Part shown: in pieces, positions 7,433-15,996 of the stretch
Layout: every line of letters begins with the position of its first letter
How positions within the stretch are numbered: the first letter of the stretch is position 1
Assembly (NCBI GenBank): GCA_042095375.1
Contig: JBELBJ010000013.1
Coordinates: 1-32,635, forward strand
Direction of reading: 5' to 3'
DNA length: 32,635 nt
Source of the DNA: GCA-2715645 sp042095375
Lineage (GTDB): Bacteria > Bacteroidota > Bacteroidia > Cytophagales > MED-G16
Notes under the pieces: model-generated
What the model saw: the letters and a program-made list of their open reading frames with translations, nothing else
Told to the model about the DNA's origin: nothing
The model's database searches: none
Translations under genes and position numbers: made by a program

Positions 7433-9051
7433 CTAATCTTCATCAGAAATTTCTATATCATTTTCAATTTCTAAAGTTTCAGTGTTTTCAGAAACATTTT
7501 CAATATTATCATCAATTAGATTTACTTTTTTTCTTTTAAATGCAGGAATTAATTTATTTTCAGATTCTTTTAGTTCATTATGAATTTTATTTGAAGAATC
7601 ATATTTTTTTATTCTTTCTTCTCTTTCATTTTTGTATTTCTCATACATATTATCAGAAGAATCATCATCAATTAATTCCTCTTGATAATCTAAAGATTTA
7701 TCATTANNNNNNNNNNNNNNNNNNNNNNNNNNNNNNNNNNNNNNNNNNNNNNNNNNNNNNNNNNNNNNNNNNNNNNNNNNNNNNNNNNNNNNNNNNNNNN
7801 NNNNNNATCAGAAGAATCATCATCAATTAATTCCTCTTGATAATCTAAAGATTTATCATTAGTATTTTCTACCTCCATTTTTTCATATTCATCTATTTCA
7901 TTATAATCATCTTCAATACCAAAAATAATTTTTTGATCCTCTTTTTGAACAAAATCATTTTTTGATGATGGTTTTTCAAAAGAATAAGATTTTACTTCAT
8001 TGTTGTGAATATTTTTTTCAAATATATTAATTTGACTATCACTTACTTTTTCATCATCAACTTTATTATCACTTTTTGAATTTTTGGATAAATTATTAAA
8101 ACCTGAAGCAATTACAGTTACTTTAATTTTATCCCCCAAAGATTGATCAATACTAGTACCAAAGATAATTTTCGAATCATTTCCAACTGAATTTTCAATA
8201 TATTCTGTGATATTTTTCAATTCATTCATATTGATTTCATCATCTTCTCCAGAGACAATATTTAAAAGTATTTTTTTTGCTCCATATATTTCATGATTAT
8301 TCAATAGAGGAGAATTTATTGCCATTTCTGCTGCTCGATTAGCCCTATTTTCTCCTGAAGCTGTAGCTGAACCTATTACAGCAGCTCCTGCATTTCTCAT
8401 TACAGTATTAACATCTTCAAAATCTACATTAATATTTCCAGTCGAAGTAATTATTTCAGCAATACTTCTTGCAGCAGTGCACAAAACATCATCTGCTTTT
8501 GAAAAAGCATCTCTTTGTGTAAGATTGCCATATATTTCTGATAATTTTTCGTTCATAATAACTATTACACTATCACAATCTTCTTTCAAGAATTTAATAC
8601 CTTCATTAGCAACATCCATTTTTTCTTTTCCTTCAAAAAGAAAAGGAATAGTAACAATACCAATTGTAAGTATATCTAATTCTTTAGCTAATTTTGCAAT
8701 AATTGGTGCGGCTCCTGTACCTGTTCCTCCTCCCATACCTGCTGTGATAAATAACATTTTTGTGTCATTTTTTAAAATTTCTCTAATTTCATGACTACTT
8801 TCTCTAGCGGCATTTTTACCTTTTTCTGGATCAGCCCCGGCTCCTAAGCCTTCTGTTAAATTAATTCCTATTTGAAGTTTATTTTTAACGCTGCTTGAAT
8901 GAAGAGATTGAATGTCAGTATTACAAACTATGAATTCTACATCTTTAATTCCTAAGGAATGCATATAGTTAACAGCATTACTTCCTCCTCCACCTACCCC
9001 TATTACCTTTATTATAGATCTATGATGAGAAGGTAAATCAAAAGTGTACAT
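7433..9051 (-). CDS. ftsZ: Cell division protein FtsZ, interrupted by an artificial assembly gap
   Basis: FtsZ is the tubulin-like GTPase that polymerises into the division ring. The N-terminal GTPase domain has GGGGSNA at 20-26, the tubulin signature GGGTGTG at 107-113, and the expected T-loops. A long acidic linker follows. As assembled the frame appears broken: 100 Ns (7707-7806) are flanked by identical 55-base copies. Deleting one copy plus the Ns (155 bases) joins residue 415 to the downstream frame and gives one 487-residue protein. Its C-terminal conserved peptide (KLIPAFKRKKVNL, IPAF near 450-453) binds FtsA and other partners, and a 34-residue acidic tail follows. The separate small frame at 7433-7648 is this C-terminus, not a gene. 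The start lies 11 bases after the ftsA stop. Confidence 0.93.
7652..7706. repeat. 55-base duplicate at gap edge, left copy
   Basis: These 55 bases, ending at the first N, are identical to 7807-7861, which begins right after the last N. The copy encodes the same linker residues (NDKSLDYQEELIDDDSSD on the minus strand) as the right copy. A perfect repeat that abuts both sides of an N-run and equals a common assembler k-mer length points to overlapping contig ends scaffolded without merging. Confidence 0.95.
7707..7806. other. Assembly gap (100 Ns)
   Basis: A run of exactly 100 Ns, the conventional filler for a gap of unknown size. It lies inside ftsZ. Because the bases on either side are the same 55-base sequence, the true gap is most likely zero or negative (contigs that overlap by 55 bases), and no biological sequence is missing. 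Confidence 0.98.
7807..7861. repeat. 55-base duplicate at gap edge, right copy
   Basis: This is the second identical copy of the 55-base segment at 7652-7706. It is in frame with the FtsZ GTPase domain, while the left copy leads in the correct frame into the FtsZ C-terminal peptide. Collapsing the two copies restores one reading frame. Confidence 0.95.
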
Positions 9052-9062
9052 TTTAAAATAAT

Positions 9063-10331
9063 TTATTTTTTAAATTCATCTAAATCAGCATCCGTAAAAA
9101 AAGATTTAAATTTATCGCTAAATTCTTTTATAACATCTCTTGAATTAGATCTAGTTAGGTTTTTACTTTTATTTATTCTGCTAGTTTTATAACCAGATAT
9201 TAACAAACCAACTAAAGTCGAATATTTAGGTGATTTTAAGTTAAATTCAGAAGTAGATAGCTGCGAATCTGGAAATCCAATTCTTGGAATCATGCCAGTC
9301 ATATACTTTACCAACTGTTTTAAACTTAATAATTGAGAACCTCCACCAGTTAAAACAATACCTCCGGATAATTTACCATTATACCCACTCAATATTATTT
9401 CTTTATGAATATCTTGAATAATTTCTTCCATTCTTGCTTCTATTATTTTACAAAGATTATATGTAGATATTAATCTATCTTCTCTTTGACCAATTCCTGG
9501 AATTTTTACATGTTCATTTTTTGAGGCATGACTTGCAATTGCCCTACCAAATTTAATCTTAAGAATTTCAGCTTGCTTAGTTAAAACTTGTAAACCATCT
9601 TTAATATCTTGGGTAATGATCTCACCTCCATAAGGTATGATTGCTGTATGTCTCATAACATTTTCATGAAATATTGCAATATCAGTTGTTCCCCCTCCAA
9701 TATCTACTAAACAAACACCAGACTCTAATTCTCCTTCTGTCAAAATTGCTAAAGAAGATGCCTGGGGCTCTAAAACTAATAATTCTCTAAAAATATTAGC
9801 CTTTTCAACACAAGATATAATATTTTTAATATCTGTTTTTCTTGCTGTAACAATATGAAAATCTGCTTCCAATTTTTTTCCTGGAGTACCAATTGGTTCC
9901 ATTGTCATGATCTCCTCATCAACTAAATAATTTTGGGCTGTAACAGCAATAATTTCATCACCAGGAGGAATTATCGTATTTTTTGCTTCATACAATAATT
10001 TCATTAAATGCTCTGAGTTTATTTCATTATCATCTTTATTGTTATTTATATAAATAGAATTATGTCTCGTAAAACTTTTGATATGTTTACCAGCAATTCC
10101 GACATTTGCTTTTTTAATTTCGATATTTGAATTTTTTGATGCTACCTTAACTACTTGACTAATTTGCTCAGTAGCTTTCTGAATATTTTGAACCATACCA
10201 ACTGCAACTCCAATAGATCTTGTTTCAGCAAAGGCAATTATTTTAATATTACCATGGTCATCTTTTTTGCCAACAGCAATACATATTTTTGTTGTACCAA
10301 TATCAAGTCCTACTATATATTCATCTCTCAT
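9063..10331 (-). CDS. ftsA: Cell division protein FtsA
   Basis: FtsA is the actin-like ATPase that links FtsZ filaments to the inner membrane and recruits later division proteins. The 422-residue protein opens with the phosphate-1 loop (YIVGLDIGTTKICIAVG, 5-21), contains the SHS2/1C region after about 85, the phosphate-2 motif CLVDIGGGTTDIAIF near 207-221, and the adenosine motif GGIVLTGGGSQL near 325-336. The C-terminal part is Lys-rich and ends FFTDADLDEFKK. A membrane-targeting amphipathic helix is plausible there. It overlaps ftsQ by 4 bases (ATGA) and precedes ftsZ by 11 bases, the usual order. Confidence 0.96.
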   Translation of the reverse strand: MRDEYIVGLDIGTTKICIAVGKKDDHGNIKIIAFAETRSIGVAVGMVQNIQKATEQISQVVKVASKNSNIEIKKANVGIAGKHIKSFTRHNSIYINNNKDDNEINSEHLMKLLYEAKNTIIPPGDEIIAVTAQNYLVDEEIMTMEPIGTPGKKLEADFHIVTARKTDIKNIISCVEKANIFRELLVLEPQASSLAILTEGELESGVCLVDIGGGTTDIAIFHENVMRHTAIIPYGGEIITQDIKDGLQVLTKQAEILKIKFGRAIASHASKNEHVKIPGIGQREDRLISTYNLCKIIEARMEEIIQDIHKEIILSGYNGKLSGGIVLTGGGSQLLSLKQLVKYMTGMIPRIGFPDSQLSTSEFNLKSPKYSTLVGLLISGYKTSRINKSKNLTRSNSRDVIKEFSDKFKSFFTDADLDEFKK

Positions 10332-11065
10332 ACACTATTACTTTTATTACAAACAATTTGATTCTTAAATTTTAAGTTTACGGATTCATAATAATTCCAT
10401 CCCTTAGTTGGAAGAATATTTTTATAAAATAACTCTAATTTTTTAAATTTAATATCCATATTGTCAGTATTTCCAAAATAAATTTTTTGTTTTGTGATTT
10501 GAGGAATCATAACTATATCACCATCTTCATCTACATTTAATTGTGAAATTTGTTTTTTATAAAAATCATTATTATTAATATAATTTATAAGTTTAAAAAT
10601 TTTATTACCGTTTTGAAAAAAACTAATATTTTTTTCATCAATATATTTATAATTTTTAAAAAAAATCAATAAAACTCTTTCAGAGTATTTATTAGAAACT
10701 GGAAAAATATCTCCAACATTATCAATATAATAATCATCACCTTTATTATTAATTAATCTTGCAAATGGTTTAAATTGATTTACATTAATATTTATAACAT
10801 TATTTAAATTATTATATATCTCTATTTCTTTTATAAATTTATTTGACTTTATTTTTTTTTCAAGATTATTTAAATCAATAAATGAAGAATCATTAATCAT
10901 ATCTTTAGTTAAATCAAAAATTTCTTCTTTGTTTAAAAAACTATTTTCAGTTATAACATTAAAAATTAAATTATTTTCTTTTTTGTTAGTAAATGAAAAA
11001 AATATTAACCCACATAATAATATAAAGAAAAATAAATATCTGATTTTTAAAAATAAATTTTTCAT
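10328..11065 (-). CDS. ftsQ: Cell division protein FtsQ/DivIB
   Basis: A 245-residue bitopic division protein. It has a short cytoplasmic start, one membrane segment at about residues 8-25 (IRYLFFFILLCGLIFFSF), a POTRA-like region (NSFLNKEEIFDLTKDMI, then FIKEIEIYNNLNNVININV, the typical 'xxVxxVxVxRxxPxxLxIxVxE' equivalent), and a beta-rich periplasmic domain containing YYIDNVGDIFPV. Sequence conservation in this family is low, so position between murG and ftsA, with 4-base overlaps on both sides, is the main support. FtsQ scaffolds FtsL/FtsB and the FtsWI synthase. In most Bacteroidota dcw clusters murC lies between murG and ftsQ. Here nothing does. Confidence 0.88.
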   Translation of the reverse strand: MKNLFLKIRYLFFFILLCGLIFFSFTNKKENNLIFNVITENSFLNKEEIFDLTKDMINDSSFIDLNNLEKKIKSNKFIKEIEIYNNLNNVININVNQFKPFARLINNKGDDYYIDNVGDIFPVSNKYSERVLLIFFKNYKYIDEKNISFFQNGNKIFKLINYINNNDFYKKQISQLNVDEDGDIVMIPQITKQKIYFGNTDNMDIKFKKLELFYKNILPTKGWNYYESVNLKFKNQIVCNKSNSV

Positions 11066-12210
11066 AATATAATTTTATCTAATATTTTATCAACAATTTT
11101 TTTTGTTGCATAAGGTTTTGAAAATAATAAAATATTTTTTTTTAACTTTTTCATTTTGTTTTTATCGTTTAATAATTGAAAAGATTTTTTAATTAAATTT
11201 TTTCTTGCACTTTCATCTTTTATTATTTCACAAGCATCTGCTAATTTTAAATATAAAGCATTTTTTGTTTGATGATCTGCAACAACATTAGGAGATGGGA
11301 CCAATATTGCTGGTTTACCAACCACACATAATTCTGAAATTGCTAAAGCACCAGCTCTTGATATTATAATATCAGAAGAAGCATAAGCATAATTCATTTC
11401 TTTTATAAATGGAAAAAAAATAATATTTGAGGGGATATCATCGTTTTTTAATAAAATATCATTATAATAATTTTTACCAGTTTGCCATAAAACTTGATAG
11501 GGACTGTTTTTAATTTTTGATAAATTATTTAAAACACTCTCATTAATAGTTTTTGATCCTAAACTTCCACCTATTATTAATAAGGTTTTTTTATTTTTAT
11601 TAAGTCCAAAAAAATTAATAGCATCCCGTTTTAATTTATTAATATTTAATAAATTAGATCTTATTGGATTTCCATAACAATATATCTTTTTTGAAAAAAA
11701 ACTTTCTAAATTTTCAAATGCAACAAATACTAAATTTACTTTTTTACCAAGATATCTATTGGTTATTCCTGGATAAGAATTTTGTTCTTGAATTGCTGAA
11801 GTTGTTCTAGATAGTATCGATGCAATCAAAGAAGGACCACTTGTATATCCTCCAAAACCTATTACTATATCTGGCTTAAATGAATTTATAATAATTATAG
11901 ATCTAATGATAGAAGACACAAGTTTAATTGGTAAGAGTAAATTTTTTAAAATAAAAGGAATTCCTAGAAAAAAAATATTTTCCCATAAACTAGTTCTTTT
12001 AATTCCACTAATCCATAAGCCAATTATATCAAAATTATAATTAGGTATTATTTTCATTTCCATTCTATCATTTGAACCTATGAAAAGTATTTCATTCATT
12101 TTATTTCTTTTTTTTATTTCATTAGCAACTGCAATAGCTGGATAAATATGTCCCCCAGTACCCCCACATGAAATTATAACTTTAATTTTTTCTTTAAATG
12201 ATTTTGTCAT
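11062..12210 (-). CDS. murG: UDP-GlcNAc:lipid I GlcNAc transferase MurG
   Basis: MurG adds N-acetylglucosamine to lipid I on the cytoplasmic face of the membrane, making lipid II. The 382-residue GT-B enzyme shows the glycine-rich loop GGTGGHIYPA at 16-25, KPDIVIGFGGYTSGPS, HQEQNSYPG-like AIQEQNSYPGITNR, the C-terminal domain loop GGSLGSKTINES, and the donor-binding stretch SRAGALAISELCVVGKPA followed by PSPNVVADHQTKNA. It overlaps ftsW by 17 bases and ftsQ by 4, so it is translationally coupled to both. Confidence 0.96.
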   Translation of the reverse strand: MTKSFKEKIKVIISCGGTGGHIYPAIAVANEIKKRNKMNEILFIGSNDRMEMKIIPNYNFDIIGLWISGIKRTSLWENIFFLGIPFILKNLLLPIKLVSSIIRSIIIINSFKPDIVIGFGGYTSGPSLIASILSRTTSAIQEQNSYPGITNRYLGKKVNLVFVAFENLESFFSKKIYCYGNPIRSNLLNINKLKRDAINFFGLNKNKKTLLIIGGSLGSKTINESVLNNLSKIKNSPYQVLWQTGKNYYNDILLKNDDIPSNIIFFPFIKEMNYAYASSDIIISRAGALAISELCVVGKPAILVPSPNVVADHQTKNALYLKLADACEIIKDESARKNLIKKSFQLLNDKNKMKKLKKNILLFSKPYATKKIVDKILDKIIL

Positions 12211-13336
12211 AGACTAAATTATTTTTGTTTTCATCTTCATTATACCTGCTTACACTTAATATAATTCCTAATGTAATTCCCGTAAAAAGTTGAGATGTTC
12301 CGCCCATACTTACAAGTGGTAATGTCAACCCTGTAACTGGCATAAGACCAACTACTACACACATATTAATTATAGCTTGAATTACTAAAGCAAAACTTAA
12401 ACCAGCACTTAAAAGTCCACCAAAAGCTCTCTCGCTCTTCATCAATGTAACTAAACCTCTATATAAAAGAAATAAGTATAAAGTAAGAACAAATAGACCA
12501 GTGAGTAAACCATATTCCTCTATGATAATTGCATAAATAAAGTCTGAATATGATTGTGGTAAAAAATTCTTTTGATTACTTTTTCCAGGACCTTTTCCAA
12601 ATAATCCACCTGTTGAGACAGCAATATATGCTTGTTTAAGCTGAAAAGGAATTTCTTTATTTTGAATAAAATTTTCAAATCTACTTATTACAGTCTGACC
12701 TCTTTGACCAATAAACATTGCAATAGAACCTGCAAAAACAAAACCTATTAGTAATACAGATAAATATTTTATAGGTACTCTTGAAATAAAAAGCAAAATA
12801 ATACATGTTATAAATAATAGAACTGAACTTGAAAAATTTGTTAGCGCAATCAATAAACATATTACAGAAATCCAAATTAGAGGATAAATAAGAGTCTCTT
12901 TAATATTTTGAATATTCATTTGGTGTTTAGATAAATAACTTGATAAATAAACAATTAAAGAAAGTTTAGCTAAATCTGATGGTTGAAAAGCTTGATTTAA
13001 AATTGGGATATTTATCCATCTAGATGCATCATTTATATTTAAACCAAATTTCCAAGTGAATAATAATAAAGGTATGCATGCATACAAACAAATTTTAGAT
13101 ATTTGGGAAAAATATTTATAGTCAATTTTATGAGTAAACCACATTGCAACAAAACTTAGTAGTATTAAAAAAAAATGCTTAAAAAGATAATATTCAGTAT
13201 TCCCTTGCATTTTTTGATATGCTAAAGAACCAGTGGCACTATAAACTACCAAAAGACTTAAAATTGATAGCGATAAGGCTATAAACCAAATCCATCTATC
13301 TCCTTTAATATTTTCCAGTATCCATCTATAAATCAT
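12194..13336 (-). CDS. ftsW: Septal peptidoglycan glycosyltransferase FtsW (SEDS family)
   Basis: A polytopic SEDS protein of 380 residues with about ten hydrophobic segments. FtsW polymerises lipid II into glycan strands at the septum together with FtsI. Family landmarks are VVYSATGSLAY near the first helices, NDASRWINIP with PSDLAKLSLIVYLS in the middle, KQAYIAVSTGGLFGKGPGKS, DFIYAIIIEEYGL, and the C-terminal MPVTGLTLPLVSMGGTSQL. The start directly abuts the mraY stop. In related genomes murD separates these two genes. FtsW rather than RodA is chosen from position in the cluster and the adjacent murG. Confidence 0.94.
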   Translation of the reverse strand: MIYRWILENIKGDRWIWFIALSLSILSLLVVYSATGSLAYQKMQGNTEYYLFKHFFLILLSFVAMWFTHKIDYKYFSQISKICLYACIPLLLFTWKFGLNINDASRWINIPILNQAFQPSDLAKLSLIVYLSSYLSKHQMNIQNIKETLIYPLIWISVICLLIALTNFSSSVLLFITCIILLFISRVPIKYLSVLLIGFVFAGSIAMFIGQRGQTVISRFENFIQNKEIPFQLKQAYIAVSTGGLFGKGPGKSNQKNFLPQSYSDFIYAIIIEEYGLLTGLFVLTLYLFLLYRGLVTLMKSERAFGGLLSAGLSFALVIQAIINMCVVVGLMPVTGLTLPLVSMGGTSQLFTGITLGIILSVSRYNEDENKNNLVYDKII

Positions 13337-14536
13337 TTATCTCAGTTTTAAAGTTGTTAAAGTTAAAATCGCAAGTAAAATACCAATCATCCAAAATCTT
13401 GATACAATTTTTGTTTCATGAATTCCTTTTAATTGATAATGATGATGAAGCGGAGCCATTAAAAAAACCCTCTTTCCCTTTCCAAATTTTCTTTTTGTAT
13501 ACTTGAAATAAGTTACTTGAATTATTACTGATAAACTTTCAATAAAAAAAACTCCGCATAGAACAGGAATTAATAATTCCTTTTTTATGATTATAGATAA
13601 TACAGCAATTATAGCTCCAATTGACAAACTACCTGTGTCTCCCATGAATACCTGGGCGGGATATGAATTATACCAAATAAACCCAATACAAGCACCAACA
13701 AAAGCAAAACAAAAAATAACTAGTTCACCTATATTAGGTATGTAAAGAATATTTAAATAATCTGAAAAAATAATATTACCAGAAAGATAGGAAAATATGG
13801 CCAATGTGATTCCTATAATTGCAGAACTTCCAGCAGCCAAACCATCAAGACCATCAGTTAAATTAGATCCATTTGAAACTGCAGTAATTATAAAAATTAC
13901 TATTAATACATAAAGAATCCATGCATATTCATTTAAAAAATCAGGGAGTAACCACTTATAATTAAATTCATTGTTTTTAACAAAAGGAATTGTAGTTATT
14001 AATTCTTTAGTATCTATATGATTATTTCCAATAATGTTCGCATTTTGATCATTAAATTCTCTTACTACGATATCATCATTAAATACAAGAATTAAGCCAA
14101 CAATAATACCTAAAGAAATTTGACCAAAAATCTTAAATTTTGGTTTTAATCCATCTTTATTATTTTTAGAAATTTTTAAATAATCATCTAAAAATCCGAT
14201 GATTCCCATCCAAATCGTTACAAGTAACATTATAATTACATAAATATTGCTTAGTTTAGAAAATAAAAATGTAGGTATGACTATTGATAAAATAATTATT
14301 ATTCCACCCATCGTTGGTGTTCCTTTTTTTACTTTTTCACCAGAAAGCCCTAACTGTCTTATTGATTCTGAAAACTGATTTTTCTTTAAAAAAGAAATTA
14401 TATATTTTCCAAAAACCATACTAATTAAAAGAGATAGAACTGAAGCCATTCCAGCTCTAAATGATATATATTGAAATACTCCAGCCCCGTAAAAATCAAA
14501 AGTCTTATCTAAGTAATCAAATAAATGATAAAGCAT
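13337..14536 (-). CDS. mraY: Phospho-MurNAc-pentapeptide transferase MraY
   Basis: MraY attaches phospho-MurNAc-pentapeptide to undecaprenyl phosphate, forming lipid I in the inner membrane. The 399-residue protein has about ten membrane segments and the family motifs in order: GTPTMGGIII near 73-82, GFLDDYLKI near 114-122, NGSNLTDGLDGLAAGSS near 221-237, FMGDTGSLSIGA near 293-304, and the PLHHHYQLKG near 362-371. The hydrophilic insert at about 155-190 between membrane segments is, as I recall, usual in Bacteroidota MraY. It is 2 bases from murE and immediately adjacent to ftsW, with murD missing from the usual position. Confidence 0.97.
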   Translation of the reverse strand: MLYHLFDYLDKTFDFYGAGVFQYISFRAGMASVLSLLISMVFGKYIISFLKKNQFSESIRQLGLSGEKVKKGTPTMGGIIIILSIVIPTFLFSKLSNIYVIIMLLVTIWMGIIGFLDDYLKISKNNKDGLKPKFKIFGQISLGIIVGLILVFNDDIVVREFNDQNANIIGNNHIDTKELITTIPFVKNNEFNYKWLLPDFLNEYAWILYVLIVIFIITAVSNGSNLTDGLDGLAAGSSAIIGITLAIFSYLSGNIIFSDYLNILYIPNIGELVIFCFAFVGACIGFIWYNSYPAQVFMGDTGSLSIGAIIAVLSIIIKKELLIPVLCGVFFIESLSVIIQVTYFKYTKRKFGKGKRVFLMAPLHHHYQLKGIHETKIVSRFWMIGILLAILTLTTLKLR

Positions 14537-14538
14537 AA

Positions 14539-15996
14539 TTATGTATTCATTAAATTTAATATTCTATTAATAACCAATTTATCATCAAATGGATATTTTA
14601 TTTCTTTAATTTCTTGATAATCTTCATGTCCTTTGCCAGCAATTAAAATTATATCATTTGATTGAGCATTAAATATTGTAGATTTTATTGCAGATTTCCT
14701 ATCAACATTTATAATTAGTTTTTTTTTATTTTTTATTCCTAATTTAATATCATTAATTATATTAAGTGGATCTTCATTTCTTGGATTATCAGTAGTTAGT
14801 ACAATTTTATCACTATATTTTGAAGCTATTTCACCCATAAAAAATCTTTTTTTCTTATCTCTATTACCACCAGCACCAAATAGAGATATAATTTTCCCTT
14901 TAATTTTAAATTCTTTTATTGTTTTTAAAACATTTTCAAGAGCATCAGGCGTATGAGCGTAATCAATAAGAATTGATGGTCCGATTCTATTTTTTATTAA
15001 TTCAAATCTTCCTTTAGGACTTTCCAATTGCGATATATACTTTAACAAATTTGATTTTTTAATTCCAAGAATAATTGAACCAGCATAAACACATAATATA
15101 TTATAAGCATTAAACTTACCCTTCAATTTAACAAATATATCCTGATTATCTATTTTTAGTTTTAATCCTTCGATAGAATTATTTATAATTTTTGTTGAAA
15201 ATTCTGAATCTTTTTTTATACCATAATAATATTTTGTTGCAAAACAATTTTGTAAAATATAATTTGATCTTTTATCATCATTATTAACTAGAGCTATTGA
15301 TTTTTCATCTAATAGATCAAATAATTTCTTTTTTGAATCTATATAATTTTTAAAGTTTAAATGATAATCCAAATGATCATGAGAAATATTAGTAAAAATA
15401 CCAGCTTTAATTTTTATACCATATATTCTTAATTGATCAATTGCATGAGAACTTGCTTCCATAAAACAATACTTACATTTTTGATCAACCATTTTACTTA
15501 AATAATAATTTAACTCTATAGAGTCAGGAGTGGTCAATTTTGATGTATATGTTTTATCATTAATTTTATTTTCAATAGTTGTTAACATTCCTACTTTAAT
15601 GTTCATGCTCATAAATAATGAATAAAATAAACTTACTACTGTTGTTTTTCCATTTGTTCCTGTAACCATTATAACATTTATTCTATTAGATGGATTATTA
15701 TAAAAATTAGAAGCAACTATTCCTTGTGCTTTTTTTGTATTTTTAACTAAAATATATGTGATTTTTTTATCTATTTTGTTTGGGGATTTTGAACAAATAA
15801 CAACTGAAGCTCCATTTTCTATAGCTTGATCAATAAAATCATGACCATCTAAATCATTACCAATAATTGCCACATAAATAAAGTTTTTCTGAACCTTTCT
15901 AGAATCATTTACTATTCCATCTATAAGAGTTTTTTTTTCGCCATAAATACTAATTTCATTTAGACCAGATAGAATTTGATTCATTTTCTTTTTCAT
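14539..15996 (-). CDS. murE: UDP-MurNAc-L-Ala-D-Glu ligase MurE (probably meso-diaminopimelate-adding)
   Basis: MurE adds the third amino acid of the peptidoglycan stem peptide in the cytoplasm, using ATP. The 485-residue protein has the substrate-binding N-terminal domain (DSRKVQKNFIYVAI near 31-44), the ATP loop GTNGKTT at 113-119, SSHAIDQLR at 182-190, the carbamylated-Lys region near SPKGRFE, YAHTPDALENVL at 346-357, and DNPR at 403-406. The DNPR motif together with KGHEDYQ near 453 is the family marker for meso-diaminopimelate rather than lysine. This predicts a Gram-negative-type stem peptide. It overlaps ftsI by 4 bases. It is the only Mur ligase in the cluster. murC, murD and murF are not in this window. 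Confidence 0.96.
   Translation of the reverse strand: MKKKMNQILSGLNEISIYGEKKTLIDGIVNDSRKVQKNFIYVAIIGNDLDGHDFIDQAIENGASVVICSKSPNKIDKKITYILVKNTKKAQGIVASNFYNNPSNRINVIMVTGTNGKTTVVSLFYSLFMSMNIKVGMLTTIENKINDKTYTSKLTTPDSIELNYYLSKMVDQKCKYCFMEASSHAIDQLRIYGIKIKAGIFTNISHDHLDYHLNFKNYIDSKKKLFDLLDEKSIALVNNDDKRSNYILQNCFATKYYYGIKKDSEFSTKIINNSIEGLKLKIDNQDIFVKLKGKFNAYNILCVYAGSIILGIKKSNLLKYISQLESPKGRFELIKNRIGPSILIDYAHTPDALENVLKTIKEFKIKGKIISLFGAGGNRDKKKRFFMGEIASKYSDKIVLTTDNPRNEDPLNIINDIKLGIKNKKKLIINVDRKSAIKSTIFNAQSNDIILIAGKGHEDYQEIKEIKYPFDDKLVINRILNLMNT

Noticed and set aside
7433..7648. Separate 71-residue acidic gene downstream of ftsZ
   Set aside because: It carries the FtsZ C-terminal peptide (KLIPAFKRKK) and joins FtsZ in frame once the duplicated 55 bases and Ns are collapsed.
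7540..7830. Plus-strand open frame across the N-run
   Set aside because: It is antisense to ftsZ and made largely of undetermined bases. Its left part is a shadow of the FtsZ C-terminus.
12681..12875. Cys/Phe-rich 64-residue frame on the minus strand within ftsW
   Set aside because: It is an out-of-frame overlap with ftsW membrane segments, and the composition reflects shifted hydrophobic codons.
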